64,000 nucleotides of DNA from Neobacillus ginsengisoli (GCF_030813055.1 NZ_JAUSTW010000004.1:124001-188000); one strand, 5' to 3'; shown: positions 53,365 to 63,104, counted from the first letter of the stretch. Numbers and translations are program-made. Notes: generated from the sequence alone by a model not told the origin.

Positions 53365-54726
53365 TTAATCGAAGATACTAAGATCACCGGCAATATCTGT
53401 GAGTTTGCCGTTTTCCATGATTCCCATTCGTTCCAGCCATTGTTCAAATTCACGCAATGGCCTTAATCCGAATAGTTCACGCAAACTCGCATCGTCATGG
53501 AAGCTAGTGTCCTGGTAATTTAACATCACATCATCCCCTCCAGGAACACCCATGTAAAAGTTCGCACCAGCTAATGTGGTAAGCATTCCTGCGATTTCTT
53601 GATCGTTTTGATCTGCAAGCATATGATTTGTATAGGTAGGAGCAATTCCCATTGGTAAACCATGCATTTTCCCCATAAATAAATCCTCTAAGTCCGCCCG
53701 AATCATTTGCCTGCCATCGTATAACGTTTCAGGACCAATAAATCCTGATACGTTGTTGACCATGAACGGTTTCCAATGCCTGGCGAACCCGTATGTGCGG
53801 GCTTCAAGTGTCTGCATATCAACCCTGAGATGCGCATTCAACGAAACCTCGGACCCTTGTCCTGTTTCAAAGTACAAAAGATTCGGTCCAGCTGCGGTTC
53901 CATATCGTTTCATTAACTCGTGTCCTTCATCTAATAAGCTTTTTGATACGCCAAACGCCTCATTTCCTTTTTGCGTACCTGCTAAGCTTTGAAACATTAA
54001 CGCTAGTGGGGCCCCTTGCTTTAAAGCTTCAATTTGAGTTGTAATATGGGCTAAAACACAGTTTTGCGTGGGAATCTTCCATTTTTCCATAAAATCATGT
54101 GTCATATGAAGCAGACGCGTTACCGATTCAACCGTATCGACATTCGGATTGATACCAATCACTGCATCCCCCGATCCATACGATAATCCCTCTTTCAAAG
54201 AATATAGGATCCCTTCAGGGTTGTCGGTCGGATGGTTTGGCTGACAGCGAAAAGCCAACCTTCCCACCTCACCGATCACAGTATTGCATCGGGCTTGATA
54301 TCTTATTTTTTGTGCTGCCATAACAAGGTCGATGCTGGACATCAACTTTGCGGCACCTGAAATCATTTCACTCGTCAATCCCTGAGAAATCCTTGATAGT
54401 TCATGAAGACCATTCGGCTTTGAGAGAATATACTCACGAAGTTCACCAACCGTCCATTCACAGATTTCCCGATATATGGACTGATTCAGGTCATCGTATA
54501 TGACACGAGTGACTTCATCTTTTTCATAAGGGATAATAGGATTTTCATAGATTGTTTTTAACTGGATTTCACTCAGAACAACTTTTGCTGCCATTCGTTC
54601 CATGGAAGATTCTGCTGAGATTCCGGCCATTATGTCCCCGGATTTTTCCTCACTCGATTTAGCAAGCACTTCATTTAATGAAGAAAATTGAAAATGTCGA
54701 TTTTTAAGGGTTAAGGACCAATTCAT
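53365..54726 (-). CDS. eutB: Ethanolamine ammonia-lyase large subunit, copy 1 (variant active site)
   Basis: 453 residues, aligning without gaps in length with enterobacterial EutB. R160 and Q162 (AFRCQPNHPTD), N193 (GINPN), S247, E287 (YFETGQGSE), V326 and F329 are kept. The position of D362, which contacts the substrate amine in the enterobacterial enzyme, is Ala: GLPMGIAPTYTNH instead of G-x-D-x-C-Y-T-N-H. Residue 161 is Cys instead of Leu. Could accept another amino alcohol or have altered activity. ATG 54726 after GGGGAGG. Confidence 0.93.
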   Translation of the reverse strand: MNWSLTLKNRHFQFSSLNEVLAKSSEEKSGDIMAGISAESSMERMAAKVVLSEIQLKTIYENPIIPYEKDEVTRVIYDDLNQSIYREICEWTVGELREYILSKPNGLHELSRISQGLTSEMISGAAKLMSSIDLVMAAQKIRYQARCNTVIGEVGRLAFRCQPNHPTDNPEGILYSLKEGLSYGSGDAVIGINPNVDTVESVTRLLHMTHDFMEKWKIPTQNCVLAHITTQIEALKQGAPLALMFQSLAGTQKGNEAFGVSKSLLDEGHELMKRYGTAAGPNLLYFETGQGSEVSLNAHLRVDMQTLEARTYGFARHWKPFMVNNVSGFIGPETLYDGRQMIRADLEDLFMGKMHGLPMGIAPTYTNHMLADQNDQEIAGMLTTLAGANFYMGVPGGDDVMLNYQDTSFHDDASLRELFGLRPLREFEQWLERMGIMENGKLTDIAGDLSIFD

Positions 54727-54729
54727 CGA

Positions 54730-55116
54730 TTATTCCTCCCCTTTAGCTTCTGTTATTCCCTCTCCCTCTTGGATTAGAGGATGAACACCTGCATCGTTTT
54801 GAACATGTGTTTCAGCTTTTTTATCTGCTATTGACTCTTGGTTCATTTTTTTTTTAAACACGGTACTAACCTCATCATAAGGCCGGGGAATTACGTGGGC
54901 TGATATCAACTGCCCAACACGCCGCGCCGCTGCTTTTCCAGCATCAACAGCTGCTTGAACAGCACCAACATCGCCCTCGACGAGGACTGTTACCAATCCC
55001 CCATCAATTTTTTCTTGATTCACTAATTGGACGTCTGCGGCCTTTATCATCGCATCGGCTGCTTCGATGGAACCGATTAATCCTCTTGTTTCAATCATGC
55101 CTAGCGCTTTTCCCAT
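54730..55116 (-). CDS. BMC shell protein, EutM/PduA-like with C-terminal extension
   Basis: 128 residues. One BMC domain: [54 protein letters not shown] polar tail of about 35 residues ([17 protein letters not shown]) extends past the usual end. Forms hexameric facet tiles. A second copy of this type besides 56701-56991. Adjacent to the eutBC copy 1 pair, three bases before eutB. Confidence 0.92.
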   Translation of the reverse strand: MGKALGMIETRGLIGSIEAADAMIKAADVQLVNQEKIDGGLVTVLVEGDVGAVQAAVDAGKAAARRVGQLISAHVIPRPYDEVSTVFKKKMNQESIADKKAETHVQNDAGVHPLIQEGEGITEAKGEE

Positions 55117-55118
55117 CC

Positions 55119-55394
55119 TTATCGCCTACCTTCCACATCAATTGAATCTATAATCCCGATTATCACTGCATCAATCGGCAAATCCTCACTTTTAAAAATA
55201 AAACGGGCTGCACTTCCTCTTGTAACCATTACTCGGTCCCCAATCCCAGCACCGATGCGGTCAGCAGCAATTAAAGGAGTTTCCACAGGCACTCCTTGTG
55301 GATTTTCTAGCTGTACAAATAAAAATTTAAGTCCAGTCAAGCCATCCTCTTTACGTGTGGCCCAAACATTTCCAGTAACTTTACCGATTTGCAT
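55119..55394 (-). CDS. eutN: BMC vertex protein, EutN/CcmL family
   Basis: 91 residues, pentamer-forming microcompartment vertex protein: [52 protein letters not shown]. Its ATG overlaps the stop of the preceding gene (TAATG). Closes the corners of the shell. Confidence 0.94.
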   Translation of the reverse strand: MQIGKVTGNVWATRKEDGLTGLKFLFVQLENPQGVPVETPLIAADRIGAGIGDRVMVTRGSAARFIFKSEDLPIDAVIIGIIDSIDVEGRR

Positions 55395-56035
55395 TATATT
55401 TGCTCCTCGTGATCGACTCGAAATTGGATTCCTTTTTCTTTTGCGGCATCCCGAGCTAAATTAGTAATAATGGTAGTTGATGCTACCCAAATTTCAGAAG
55501 TATTTATTTTCTGGATGTCTCTTTCCGTTAGCAACTTACGATCATAAACATGCTGGGACGGTCGCAAGTATTCTACGAATCCAAACCAAACCCCAAATTC
55601 ATGCAATTTTTTCTTATACTTAAGTAATTGTGCCTGGTAACGCTTGACTCGTTCGGGTATCGAAGACTGATCCCGCTTTTCCAAGAGCCATTGTAAATCT
55701 TTCGCAGGCTCAAAAAAGATTGACTGTCCATGCAGCAAGGCTTTCGCGAGCAGCGAGCTTGAAAGGGTATCCGTTAATCCCATTGCACCTCTGGCAAGTA
55801 AATCCTGGTTTACATCCAAAAAAACAAGCTGCTGATAGTCGGATTGCTCTTTGAGGCGGGCATCGTCAGCGTTAAATACCTCTACCCGCCAATGTTCCTT
55901 AAACTTCGAGGTGAGATATTCGATTTTTTCTGTCGTTGTTGTAGTTTCGTAGACTAATAAAAGTTTTGGTTTTTCAGTTAACCTGCCAGCAACTTCGAGA
56001 ATAATTTGTTCTAACAGCTGTTGATCAATTTTCAT
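55394..56035 (-). CDS. BMC-associated protein of ethanolamine operons (PduM-like)
   Basis: 213 residues. In the position between pduL and eutN where Firmicute eut operons carry a poorly characterised gene (the eut_hyp / PduM-like group); assignment is partly by context. Begins with an amphipathic helix MKIDQQLLEQIILEVAGRL like an encapsulation peptide. The rest is alpha/beta with a KRYQAQLLKYKKKLHEFG helix and ends in TNLARDAAKEKGIQFR. ATG overlaps the pduL stop by four bases. Function uncertain; shell assembly or cargo linking is the usual idea. Confidence 0.65.
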   Translation of the reverse strand: MKIDQQLLEQIILEVAGRLTEKPKLLLVYETTTTTEKIEYLTSKFKEHWRVEVFNADDARLKEQSDYQQLVFLDVNQDLLARGAMGLTDTLSSSLLAKALLHGQSIFFEPAKDLQWLLEKRDQSSIPERVKRYQAQLLKYKKKLHEFGVWFGFVEYLRPSQHVYDRKLLTERDIQKINTSEIWVASTTIITNLARDAAKEKGIQFRVDHEEQI

Positions 56036-56682
56036 ACTGGTACACTCGGATTAAGAAGAATCGCATTGTCACCTGTCATGGACAATGAAGCATTGGCCTC
56101 ATCGGTGTCAATGTGCATTTCTAATTGATAACGTGGAGAAACTCGGATGAGAACCCGGTCAAACAGAACCGGACGCTGTCCTTGTATTTTGACTTTTACA
56201 TATTGGCCATTTTCTACGTTAAATTGCTCGGCATCCTTCGGTGTCATATGAATGTGGTTTTGAGCAATAATCAGTCCTTCCGATAAAAAAACACTCCCTT
56301 TTGGACCTACAATCGTTGCTGCAGCTGATCCCTTAATATCGCCAGATTCACGTAAGGGCGGGTTTAATCCTAATTTTACTGAATCGGTTTTACTTATTTC
56401 GATCTGTGTTGCCCCCCTAATGGGTCCAAGGATGCGGACTCTTTCGAGACTTCCTTTCGAACTAACTACAGTTACCGTTTCGGTGGCAGCAAATTGACCA
56501 GGCTGAGAAAGGTTAGCTTTTTTTGTTAGCTGATAATTTTTTCCAAACAACATCTCGAGATGCTCTTTACTTAAATGGATGTGCCTGGCGGAAACGCCGA
56601 TCGGAATCGATGGCGTTTCCATTTCCTGTTGTAATTTTCTAAGCACTTTTTCAACAATTGATTGAATAGCATGGGAATTCAT
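56032..56682 (-). CDS. pduL: Phosphate acyltransferase, PduL family
   Basis: 216 residues. Converts acetyl-CoA to acetyl phosphate and recycles CoA inside the compartment, replacing EutD. Tandem PduL barrels with metal-binding His: VSARHIHLSKEHLEMLF, IIAQNHIHMTPKDAEQF, EMHIDTDEANA. The N-terminal helix HAIQSIVEKVLRKLQQEM has encapsulation-peptide character. ATG 56682; 18 bases after eutM. Confidence 0.92.
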   Translation of the reverse strand: MNSHAIQSIVEKVLRKLQQEMETPSIPIGVSARHIHLSKEHLEMLFGKNYQLTKKANLSQPGQFAATETVTVVSSKGSLERVRILGPIRGATQIEISKTDSVKLGLNPPLRESGDIKGSAAATIVGPKGSVFLSEGLIIAQNHIHMTPKDAEQFNVENGQYVKVKIQGQRPVLFDRVLIRVSPRYQLEMHIDTDEANASLSMTGDNAILLNPSVPV

Positions 56683-56700
56683 CCCTTACCCCTCACTTCC

Positions 56701-56991
56701 TTACTCTGCTTGAATTTTCGGCAAAATGCTTTCCAATTCGTTATGTGGACGTGGGATGACATGAGTGGATAATAGCTCTCCAATTCGTTCTGCAGCAGCA
56801 GCACCGGCGTCGACAGCCGCTTTTACAGCTCCAACATCTCCTCTTACAAGGACTGTTACCAGACCGCCTCCGACATGAACTTTCCCAACTAAGTGTACAT
56901 TTGCTGCCTTCACCATTGCATCTGCAGCCTCAACGGATGCTACCAACCCTTTTGTTTCGATCATTCCTAATGCTGTAAGTTCTCTTGACAT
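56701..56991 (-). CDS. eutM: BMC shell protein EutM/PduA-like
   Basis: 96 residues, single BMC domain: [57 protein letters not shown]. Hexameric facet protein of the shell. GGGAGGA ribosome site. Lies between eutE and pduL. Confidence 0.95.
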   Translation of the reverse strand: MSRELTALGMIETKGLVASVEAADAMVKAANVHLVGKVHVGGGLVTVLVRGDVGAVKAAVDAGAAAAERIGELLSTHVIPRPHNELESILPKIQAE

Positions 56992-57044
56992 GTTTTATTC
57001 CTCCCAATATTTTAATTTTAGAAATATATATTTTTATTTAGCTT

Positions 57045-58562
57045 TTAAAGCTGAGCTAATACCTTGCTGACCATTTGCGTAATGGTCTGTTGATTTACTG
57101 AAGCTCCACTGCCGACCCCGGCAAGAACCTTTTCTACTACCAATTGGATTTGGTCCGGGGAAAAAGAAGTGTTTTCCAATTGTTCAGTCTTTCGTGTCAT
57201 CGGAACTTCAATGTCTTTTATCCCATATGCGACGCGTTTGATATTCATTAAGTGTTCGGCACTAATGTTATCGCTCGTGATATTTCCGCCAAAGGAACCG
57301 CATCCAAGCGTTAATGAAGGCTTTAACGCTGTTGTTCCGCCCACCGCACCGATAGAAGATGGTGTGTTTATCAGTAATCTTGAAACCGGCATTTTGAGTG
57401 AAAAGGTACGAATTACTTGTTCATCTTCCGAATGAAGCGCTAATGTATGCCCTCGACCGCCGATTGCCAATAACTGCTCGCAAATTGATAAAGCTTGGCC
57501 TGCCCCATCAACTGTATAGAATGGAAACACGGGTGCCAGCTTTTCAATCGAGAGCGATACTTCTTTTCCAACCTTTGTTTCTTCCGCAATCAGAATCCGG
57601 GTATCCGCCGGAACAACAATTTCAGCCATTTTTGCAATTACTTGTGCATGCCTGCCGACAATTTTCGAGTTTAATTTTCCCGGCACCGGTGATACAACCT
57701 GTTCAAGCTTTCGTTTTTCCTCTTCATTAAGGAAATAAGCGCCATTTTTCTTGAATTCACGGATTACGTTCTCCCGAATGCTTCGATCGACCACCAATGC
57801 TTGTTCCGTCGCACAAATCGTTCCATTATCGAAGGTTTTACTATCGACGATACGTTTAACCGCTTTAGTAATATCAGCTGACTTCTCGATATAGCAAGGG
57901 ACGTTTCCAGGACCTACTCCATACGCAGGTTTACCAGAAGAATATGCGGCCCGGACTAAAGCTCCTCCCCCGGTTGCCAGGATTAAGTTCACATCGCGGT
58001 GATGCATTAATTCTTGTGTTGCGGCCATTGTCGGCTTCTTGATCCACCCAATGATTCCCTCAGGTGCACCTGCACGAATAGCGGCTTCCAGACATATTCT
58101 TGCGGCTTCCACAGTGCATTTGGCAGCAGATGGATGGGGGCTGAAAACAATCGCATTTCTTGTTTTAAGAGCAATTAAACTTTTAAAAATTGCCGTTGAA
58201 GTCGGATTGGTCGTTGGCACAATCCCTGCAATGATTCCGAAAGGACTGGCCACTTCTACGACCTTTTCTTTTTTGTTTTCCCGAATGACTCCAACCGTTT
58301 TCAAGTCGCGGATTGAATCATACACACCTATGGAGGCCACTTCGTTTTTAATGGCCTTATGCTCAAAGACTCCCATTCCGGTTTCATCTACAGCCATTTG
58401 AGCAAGCTCATCCTTTTTGCTAAAGGCTGCTTTAGCTGCGGCTTGCACGATCCGATCGACAGATTCCTGAGAAAATTCTTCATATTGTTTTTGTGCTTCT
58501 TTTGCTTCATTGACTGCATCTCTCATCTCTTGAAGTGAGAGTAAGTCCTGATCGAGCTGCAT
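57045..58562 (-). CDS. eutE: Acetaldehyde dehydrogenase (acylating), EutE
   Basis: 505 residues. Oxidises acetaldehyde to acetyl-CoA with NAD+ in the compartment lumen. ALDH fold with catalytic Cys in [14 protein letters not shown] and [20 protein letters not shown] near residue 110. The usual N-terminal encapsulation peptide is not visible; instead the last 40 residues hold two amphipathic helices ([14 protein letters not shown] and [13 protein letters not shown]), probable targeting signals. AAGGAG upstream. Confidence 0.94.
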   Translation of the reverse strand: MQLDQDLLSLQEMRDAVNEAKEAQKQYEEFSQESVDRIVQAAAKAAFSKKDELAQMAVDETGMGVFEHKAIKNEVASIGVYDSIRDLKTVGVIRENKKEKVVEVASPFGIIAGIVPTTNPTSTAIFKSLIALKTRNAIVFSPHPSAAKCTVEAARICLEAAIRAGAPEGIIGWIKKPTMAATQELMHHRDVNLILATGGGALVRAAYSSGKPAYGVGPGNVPCYIEKSADITKAVKRIVDSKTFDNGTICATEQALVVDRSIRENVIREFKKNGAYFLNEEEKRKLEQVVSPVPGKLNSKIVGRHAQVIAKMAEIVVPADTRILIAEETKVGKEVSLSIEKLAPVFPFYTVDGAGQALSICEQLLAIGGRGHTLALHSEDEQVIRTFSLKMPVSRLLINTPSSIGAVGGTTALKPSLTLGCGSFGGNITSDNISAEHLMNIKRVAYGIKDIEVPMTRKTEQLENTSFSPDQIQLVVEKVLAGVGSGASVNQQTITQMVSKVLAQL

Positions 58563-58582
58563 TTGTGTCGCTCCTTTCTGAG

Positions 58583-59236
58583 TTAATATGCGATAGGATT
58601 CCTGGCGATATCGAGAATGCTTTTTCGAAAAGCATCAGCTGCCGAACGACAGGCGGACTGGGTTCCTGTTACTAGTCCGCCACCAAAGTTAGTTTCAGAT
58701 GGCGGACCGTAAAAAGCAGCTAATTGAACATCTGCTGCTTTTAACGCTGCATCTAGGCCATACATCGCTTCTAATGGAGGTGCAATTAAGTAAGCTAGAG
58801 GGGCACCTTCGTCGATGTTTGCAAGTTTTGATAAATAACTTCCTGTTCTTGCTACGACATGGGCGTACATAGTATGCGTCTCCTCTGGATTAATCGCTTC
58901 AAAATAGGCTTCATTTTCGATGACATTTCTTATAGCATCAACACCGCTGATCACCTCATCTGGAGAAGGTCCGGCAATAATACCGATAAACTCTCCTGAC
59001 AATGGACCCGAGGCATGACTTGCTCCTGCATAAAATGACCTTGCATATACAACCTCTACATCAGCTCTTTTGGTCGCTTCATCTATTGCTGTATAGCCTA
59101 CGTCATCAATGGTGCAGGTGATGATTGCCAGGCTGCGCTGATGAAACTTTAGTTGAAACTGATCTGCGAGTGCCTGGTCTGCATTCGGGATGATTCGAAC
59201 GGCTAGTATCTCCGCCTTAACGGGCCGAAACTCCAT
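58583..59236 (-). CDS. eutL: BMC shell protein EutL
   Basis: About 217 residues with two BMC domains, forming trimers with a gated pore. Family segments: RPVKAEILAVRIIPNADQAL, ADEATK-like TAIDEATKRADVEVVYARSF, LAYLIAPPLEAMYGLDAALK, ADVQLAAFYGPPSETNFGGG, ARNP at the end. I start at ATG 59236, nine bases after GGAGG; the earlier in-frame ATG touches that site. Thirteen bases after eutC copy 2. Confidence 0.94.
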   Translation of the reverse strand: MEFRPVKAEILAVRIIPNADQALADQFQLKFHQRSLAIITCTIDDVGYTAIDEATKRADVEVVYARSFYAGASHASGPLSGEFIGIIAGPSPDEVISGVDAIRNVIENEAYFEAINPEETHTMYAHVVARTGSYLSKLANIDEGAPLAYLIAPPLEAMYGLDAALKAADVQLAAFYGPPSETNFGGGLVTGTQSACRSAADAFRKSILDIARNPIAY

Positions 59237-59249
59237 AGGTTCCATCCTC

Positions 59250-60284
59250 CTAACTTTCTTTGCTGACCAGCGAGACACCGCTCGCTTGGTACTTTAGAAT
59301 CTTTTGGACAACACTGCCAAGGTAAGCTCCTGCTTCCACTGGTGGTATCCCGCCAGTATGAATGTTGGAAATAACCATGCGATCCGCTTCAATTGTCCCT
59401 TTTCTCGGTTTATAGCATAGATAGGCGCTAAGAGATTCGGAGCTGACGAGTCCGGGACGTTCGCCGATAAACAAAACCACCACTTCAGGCTGTAAAATCT
59501 CTCCGACTTCATCCATTGATGCGACCCGTCCCTTCTCTATGTAAAAAGGATTCCCATACTCAATCCCTAAATGGTCAAGAGATTGTAAGAATGATAGATA
59601 AGCATCTTCCAAATTTTTTTCAATAGCTTGCGAGCTGAGACCGTCTGAAGCAATTATTTGCACCCTTGGTTTAAGCTGACATTTTTCACGGATCTTGATT
59701 TTCGCTTCCTCACTTAACTTTCTTCCTAGGTCAGGCCGGCGGATATATTCCTCTTTATGTTCAACCATTGTACTAACGGAAAAAAGTTTAAGAGCGTCAA
59801 GCAGCTTTTCAGGAACCGTTCCATATACGGCATCTACAGCTGCTCCGTGATCCAGCCGAAATCTTAGCCATGTTTCAGTTTTAGGACGAAGACCAGCTCT
59901 TCCTACTCCAACTCTTGCTGGTGTTTTGTTTGCCCACTCCTGTAATGCATCTGGATGATTCGGGGAGGTGACACCAATCCGAGTTTGTAGTTCTGGAAGA
60001 ATTGAATCCTCGTAATTCAAAGGGCTGCATGGAATGGATTCCTTTGAATTCCCTACATGGTCCCATAATTTCACCGGCTTTTCATCATCCAGTGCAGGAA
60101 CCGAATCTGCCTGCTGTTCCGAACCTGCTACCATAAACTGCGGGGTGGTTGATAAATGGTCCCATAGCTTGACCATTCCGCTGCTTGATGCTGTTGGTTT
60201 AGTTATTGTTGCTTTTTCGACCGAAGGCTCCCGAATCTGTTCTAAAATCAGGTTGGTAATTGTCTCAATGAGTTCTTTGTTCAT
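59250..60284 (-). CDS. eutC: Ethanolamine ammonia-lyase small subunit, copy 2 (extended)
   Basis: 344 residues, about 50 more than usual. Core: KTPARVGVGRAGLRPKTETW, LRFRLDHGAAVDAVYG, IIASDGLSSQAIEKN, VVLFIGERPGLVSSESLSAY. The extra N-terminus starts with an amphipathic helix (ELIETITNLILEQI), a probable encapsulation peptide, followed by a low-complexity linker holding a repeated motif VKLWDH (residues 38-43 and 71-76, 33 apart). Partner of EutB copy 2. ATG 60284 after GGAGGTGAGAGG. Confidence 0.94.
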   Translation of the reverse strand: MNKELIETITNLILEQIREPSVEKATITKPTASSSGMVKLWDHLSTTPQFMVAGSEQQADSVPALDDEKPVKLWDHVGNSKESIPCSPLNYEDSILPELQTRIGVTSPNHPDALQEWANKTPARVGVGRAGLRPKTETWLRFRLDHGAAVDAVYGTVPEKLLDALKLFSVSTMVEHKEEYIRRPDLGRKLSEEAKIKIREKCQLKPRVQIIASDGLSSQAIEKNLEDAYLSFLQSLDHLGIEYGNPFYIEKGRVASMDEVGEILQPEVVVLFIGERPGLVSSESLSAYLCYKPRKGTIEADRMVISNIHTGGIPPVEAGAYLGSVVQKILKYQASGVSLVSKES

Positions 60285-60296
60285 CCTCTCACCTCC

Positions 60297-61661
60297 TTAC
60301 TTATGGAACACGGTTAAGTCGCCGGCAAGGGCAGTAAGTTTACCGTTTTGCATTATCCCGACATCTTCAAGCCATTCTTCAAACAGAGGAGCCGGCCTGC
60401 GGTTCAGCGTTTGCCGTAATGTTGCAACATCGTGGTAACTCAATGATTGATAATTTAACATACAGTCATCCCCCATCGGAGCAGCAATGATAAAGTTAAC
60501 TCCAGCGGCGGTCAAAAGCACTCCCAAATCTTCAATATCATTCTGATCTGCCTTAATATGATTGGTATAACAGATATCGACCCCCATTGGGATACCATGC
60601 ATTTTGCCCATAAAGTGGTCTTCCAGCCCGGCGCGAACCACCTGCTTGCAGTCATATAAATACTCCGGTCCGATAAACCCGACGACCGTATTCAAGATAT
60701 ATGGATCATACCGCCTGGCAAAACCGTAATTTCTGGATTCCATCGTTAATTGATCGATTCCGAAATGCGCTTCAGCAGATAGTTCTGAGCCCTGGCCTGT
60801 TTCAAAATACAAACGCTGCGGACCCGCAGATGTTCCCAGCTCACGAATCATCACGTTCGCCTCATCTAATAATGAAGCATTGATGCCGAATGATTTATTG
60901 GCAGCCTCGGTTCCAGCAATACTTTGAAAAATCATATCCGCTGGTGCTCCTTGCTCAATCGCCTTCATTTGCGTCGTGACATGTGCGAGCACACAATTTT
61001 GTGTTGGGATTTTCCATTCCTGGATGAAATCATGTGTTGCATGGAGCAGGCGTTTCACACTTTCCACAGAGTCATCAACCGGATTAATTCCAATCACCGC
61101 ATCGCCAATTCCGTATGAGAGTCCCTCTTTTAAAGAGGCTAGCATTCCATTTACACTGTCTGTAGGGTGATTGGGCTGTAGACGGGATGCAAGCGTACCC
61201 TTGTGACCGATGGCAATATTGCATTTCGTCACAATCTCCAATTTGTTAGCAGCGTGAATCAAATCCAAATTAGACATGAGCTTTGTAACTGCCGCAATCA
61301 TTTCACTTGTAAGCCCCCGGCATAACCGTAAAAGGTCTTCTCCAGTCGTAGTGTCATCGAGGATGTATTCCCTTAATTCTGCAATCGTCCAGTTTTGGAT
61401 CTTACGATACGTTGGTTCATTTATTTGTTCTTCAATGATCCGCGAGACTTCATCTTCCTCTGCTGGTATCAATGGATGATTGCGAATATCACTGACTTTG
61501 AGGGAAGCTAATACTTGTTTTGCAGCAATTCTTTCTTGTACTGATTCTGCTGAGATTCCTGCCAGCCGGTCTCCAGACTTTTCTTCATTGGCTTTAGCAA
61601 ATAGATCTTTCAGATGTTTAAATTGGTATACCTGACCTAACAAACGAGTCTTCATTATCAC
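60297..61661 (-). CDS. eutB: Ethanolamine ammonia-lyase large subunit, copy 2
   Basis: 454 residues. Adenosylcobalamin-dependent conversion of ethanolamine to acetaldehyde and ammonia. Catalytic and binding residues match enterobacterial EutB: R160 and Q162 (ASRLQPNHPTD), E287 in YFETGQGSE, D362 in PMGVDICYTNH. A GTG start at 61661 keeps the length equal to enterobacterial EutB and has AAGGGGG nine bases upstream; ATG 61655 is the alternative. This is the canonical lyase of the locus, following eutA. Confidence 0.94.
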   Translation of the reverse strand: MIMKTRLLGQVYQFKHLKDLFAKANEEKSGDRLAGISAESVQERIAAKQVLASLKVSDIRNHPLIPAEEDEVSRIIEEQINEPTYRKIQNWTIAELREYILDDTTTGEDLLRLCRGLTSEMIAAVTKLMSNLDLIHAANKLEIVTKCNIAIGHKGTLASRLQPNHPTDSVNGMLASLKEGLSYGIGDAVIGINPVDDSVESVKRLLHATHDFIQEWKIPTQNCVLAHVTTQMKAIEQGAPADMIFQSIAGTEAANKSFGINASLLDEANVMIRELGTSAGPQRLYFETGQGSELSAEAHFGIDQLTMESRNYGFARRYDPYILNTVVGFIGPEYLYDCKQVVRAGLEDHFMGKMHGIPMGVDICYTNHIKADQNDIEDLGVLLTAAGVNFIIAAPMGDDCMLNYQSLSYHDVATLRQTLNRRPAPLFEEWLEDVGIMQNGKLTALAGDLTVFHK

Positions 61662-61679
61662 AATGCCTTTCCCCCTTTC

Positions 61680-63104
61680 CTACGAATGAAATGCAAGTGT
61701 TTTGATTACTACTGGTACTACCTCCGATTTCAGCTTATTGCCGATATCCAAGTAATCACCTTGTTCAACAAGAATCTGATCGATACAGATAACATCCCGC
61801 TCAGGCTGTAATGTCTGAAGAGTTTGCCCGAGTACCTTCGCCACGTCATCAGCCAGGACGATCACAATTGGATCATCTGAGTTTGGTTGTAGTCTGTAAG
61901 CATCAAGCAACCATTTCCCCAAATGATGGACATCCTTAAAGCGAAGGGATGGGATCTCAGTTATGTAAAGGGCGAAGTTTCTTCCTTCAAGCCCTGGGTC
62001 ATATACTTGAATCGCTTGCTGGACAGCGTCCCTCACTTTTTGGGCTCCGTCGTTGAGTGTTCCATTCAATCGAAGTTGATAAACCGGCAAATTTTTCAAC
62101 GGCAGACGAGCAGGATCTACCTGGATAGTAGCACCACTGATATGTGTGGTTTGTGTTCCCGCACCTAGCACCGTTGCCCGGACTGTTTCAGCTGGTGGAA
62201 TCCATTCCCAGCTTTTCAGTTCAGGATTATCCTGGAGCGCTTTTGCCAGATAGACGCCAATATCAGGATAATTAATAGAGGAGAATTCCTGAGCATATAT
62301 GCATTCGCTCACCCCGCCTGAAAACATGATTTGATCAATTGGAACATCCCAATCCGGCAGATGTCCAAGTAGCAATACCTCGTCTTCAGCAGTGACATTC
62401 CGCTGCAAAACATGAACTAATATCCTCGACATGGCCTGTGTAACAAGTCGTATGCAGTCCGAATCTCGCGGATCGCCAACCGATAAAGCAACTCCTAATT
62501 GCTTCAATAATTCACGGACTGGAGGCGAAATATTCTTCACCTTATCTTTATTAAATTCGATTAGTCGTCCACCGATATGAAGGGTGCAGGTTCCCTGCAA
62601 TTGCCCCCTTTGGAAAACTGCGATATTCGCTGTTCCACCGCCAATATCGATATTGGCGATTGTTTTCCCTGTATCCTTGGAACGCTGGTACGCACCAGAG
62701 CCTTTTGCTGCAATAATCCCTTCTAAATCAGGACCAGCAGTTGCGACTAAAAATTCACCCGCTTGGTCGGACAAATGATGAAGCATTTCTTCAGCATTTT
62801 CCTTTGTTGCTGTTTCACCTGTTATAATGATTGCACCCGTTTGAATATCCTGCGGACGAACACCTGCTTTTTTGTACTCTTGCTCCACCAACGCGAGAAC
62901 GGATTCCATATCAATCAACGTCTCACCTCGAAGTGGAGTCCGATAAATCGAACTTTTATAGAGAATTTCTTTTTCGGTAATCTCAATTCGCGGCACATGG
63001 GTTGAACCAGCTGTATTCACCAGCGTAAATCGGCTCAAAATCAACTTGGTGGTACTTGTGCCTATATCGATTCCAGCACTTAGAATGTGTTCCTTCCTTT
63101 GCAA
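61680..63104 (-). CDS. eutA: Ethanolamine ammonia-lyase reactivating factor EutA
   Basis: Actin/Hsp70-like ATPase that exchanges damaged cobalamin on EutBC. About 474 residues. ILSAGIDIGTSTTKLILSRF (phosphate-1 loop), TIANIDIGGGTANIAVFQRG, IMFSGGVSECIY. The family usually begins just before the SxGID motif; I choose TTG 63104, six bases after GGGGGTG, over a GTG nine bases upstream that overlaps the ribosome site. Directly downstream of the EutV-type terminator. Confidence 0.93.
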   Translation of the reverse strand: MQRKEHILSAGIDIGTSTTKLILSRFTLVNTAGSTHVPRIEITEKEILYKSSIYRTPLRGETLIDMESVLALVEQEYKKAGVRPQDIQTGAIIITGETATKENAEEMLHHLSDQAGEFLVATAGPDLEGIIAAKGSGAYQRSKDTGKTIANIDIGGGTANIAVFQRGQLQGTCTLHIGGRLIEFNKDKVKNISPPVRELLKQLGVALSVGDPRDSDCIRLVTQAMSRILVHVLQRNVTAEDEVLLLGHLPDWDVPIDQIMFSGGVSECIYAQEFSSINYPDIGVYLAKALQDNPELKSWEWIPPAETVRATVLGAGTQTTHISGATIQVDPARLPLKNLPVYQLRLNGTLNDGAQKVRDAVQQAIQVYDPGLEGRNFALYITEIPSLRFKDVHHLGKWLLDAYRLQPNSDDPIVIVLADDVAKVLGQTLQTLQPERDVICIDQILVEQGDYLDIGNKLKSEVVPVVIKTLAFHS

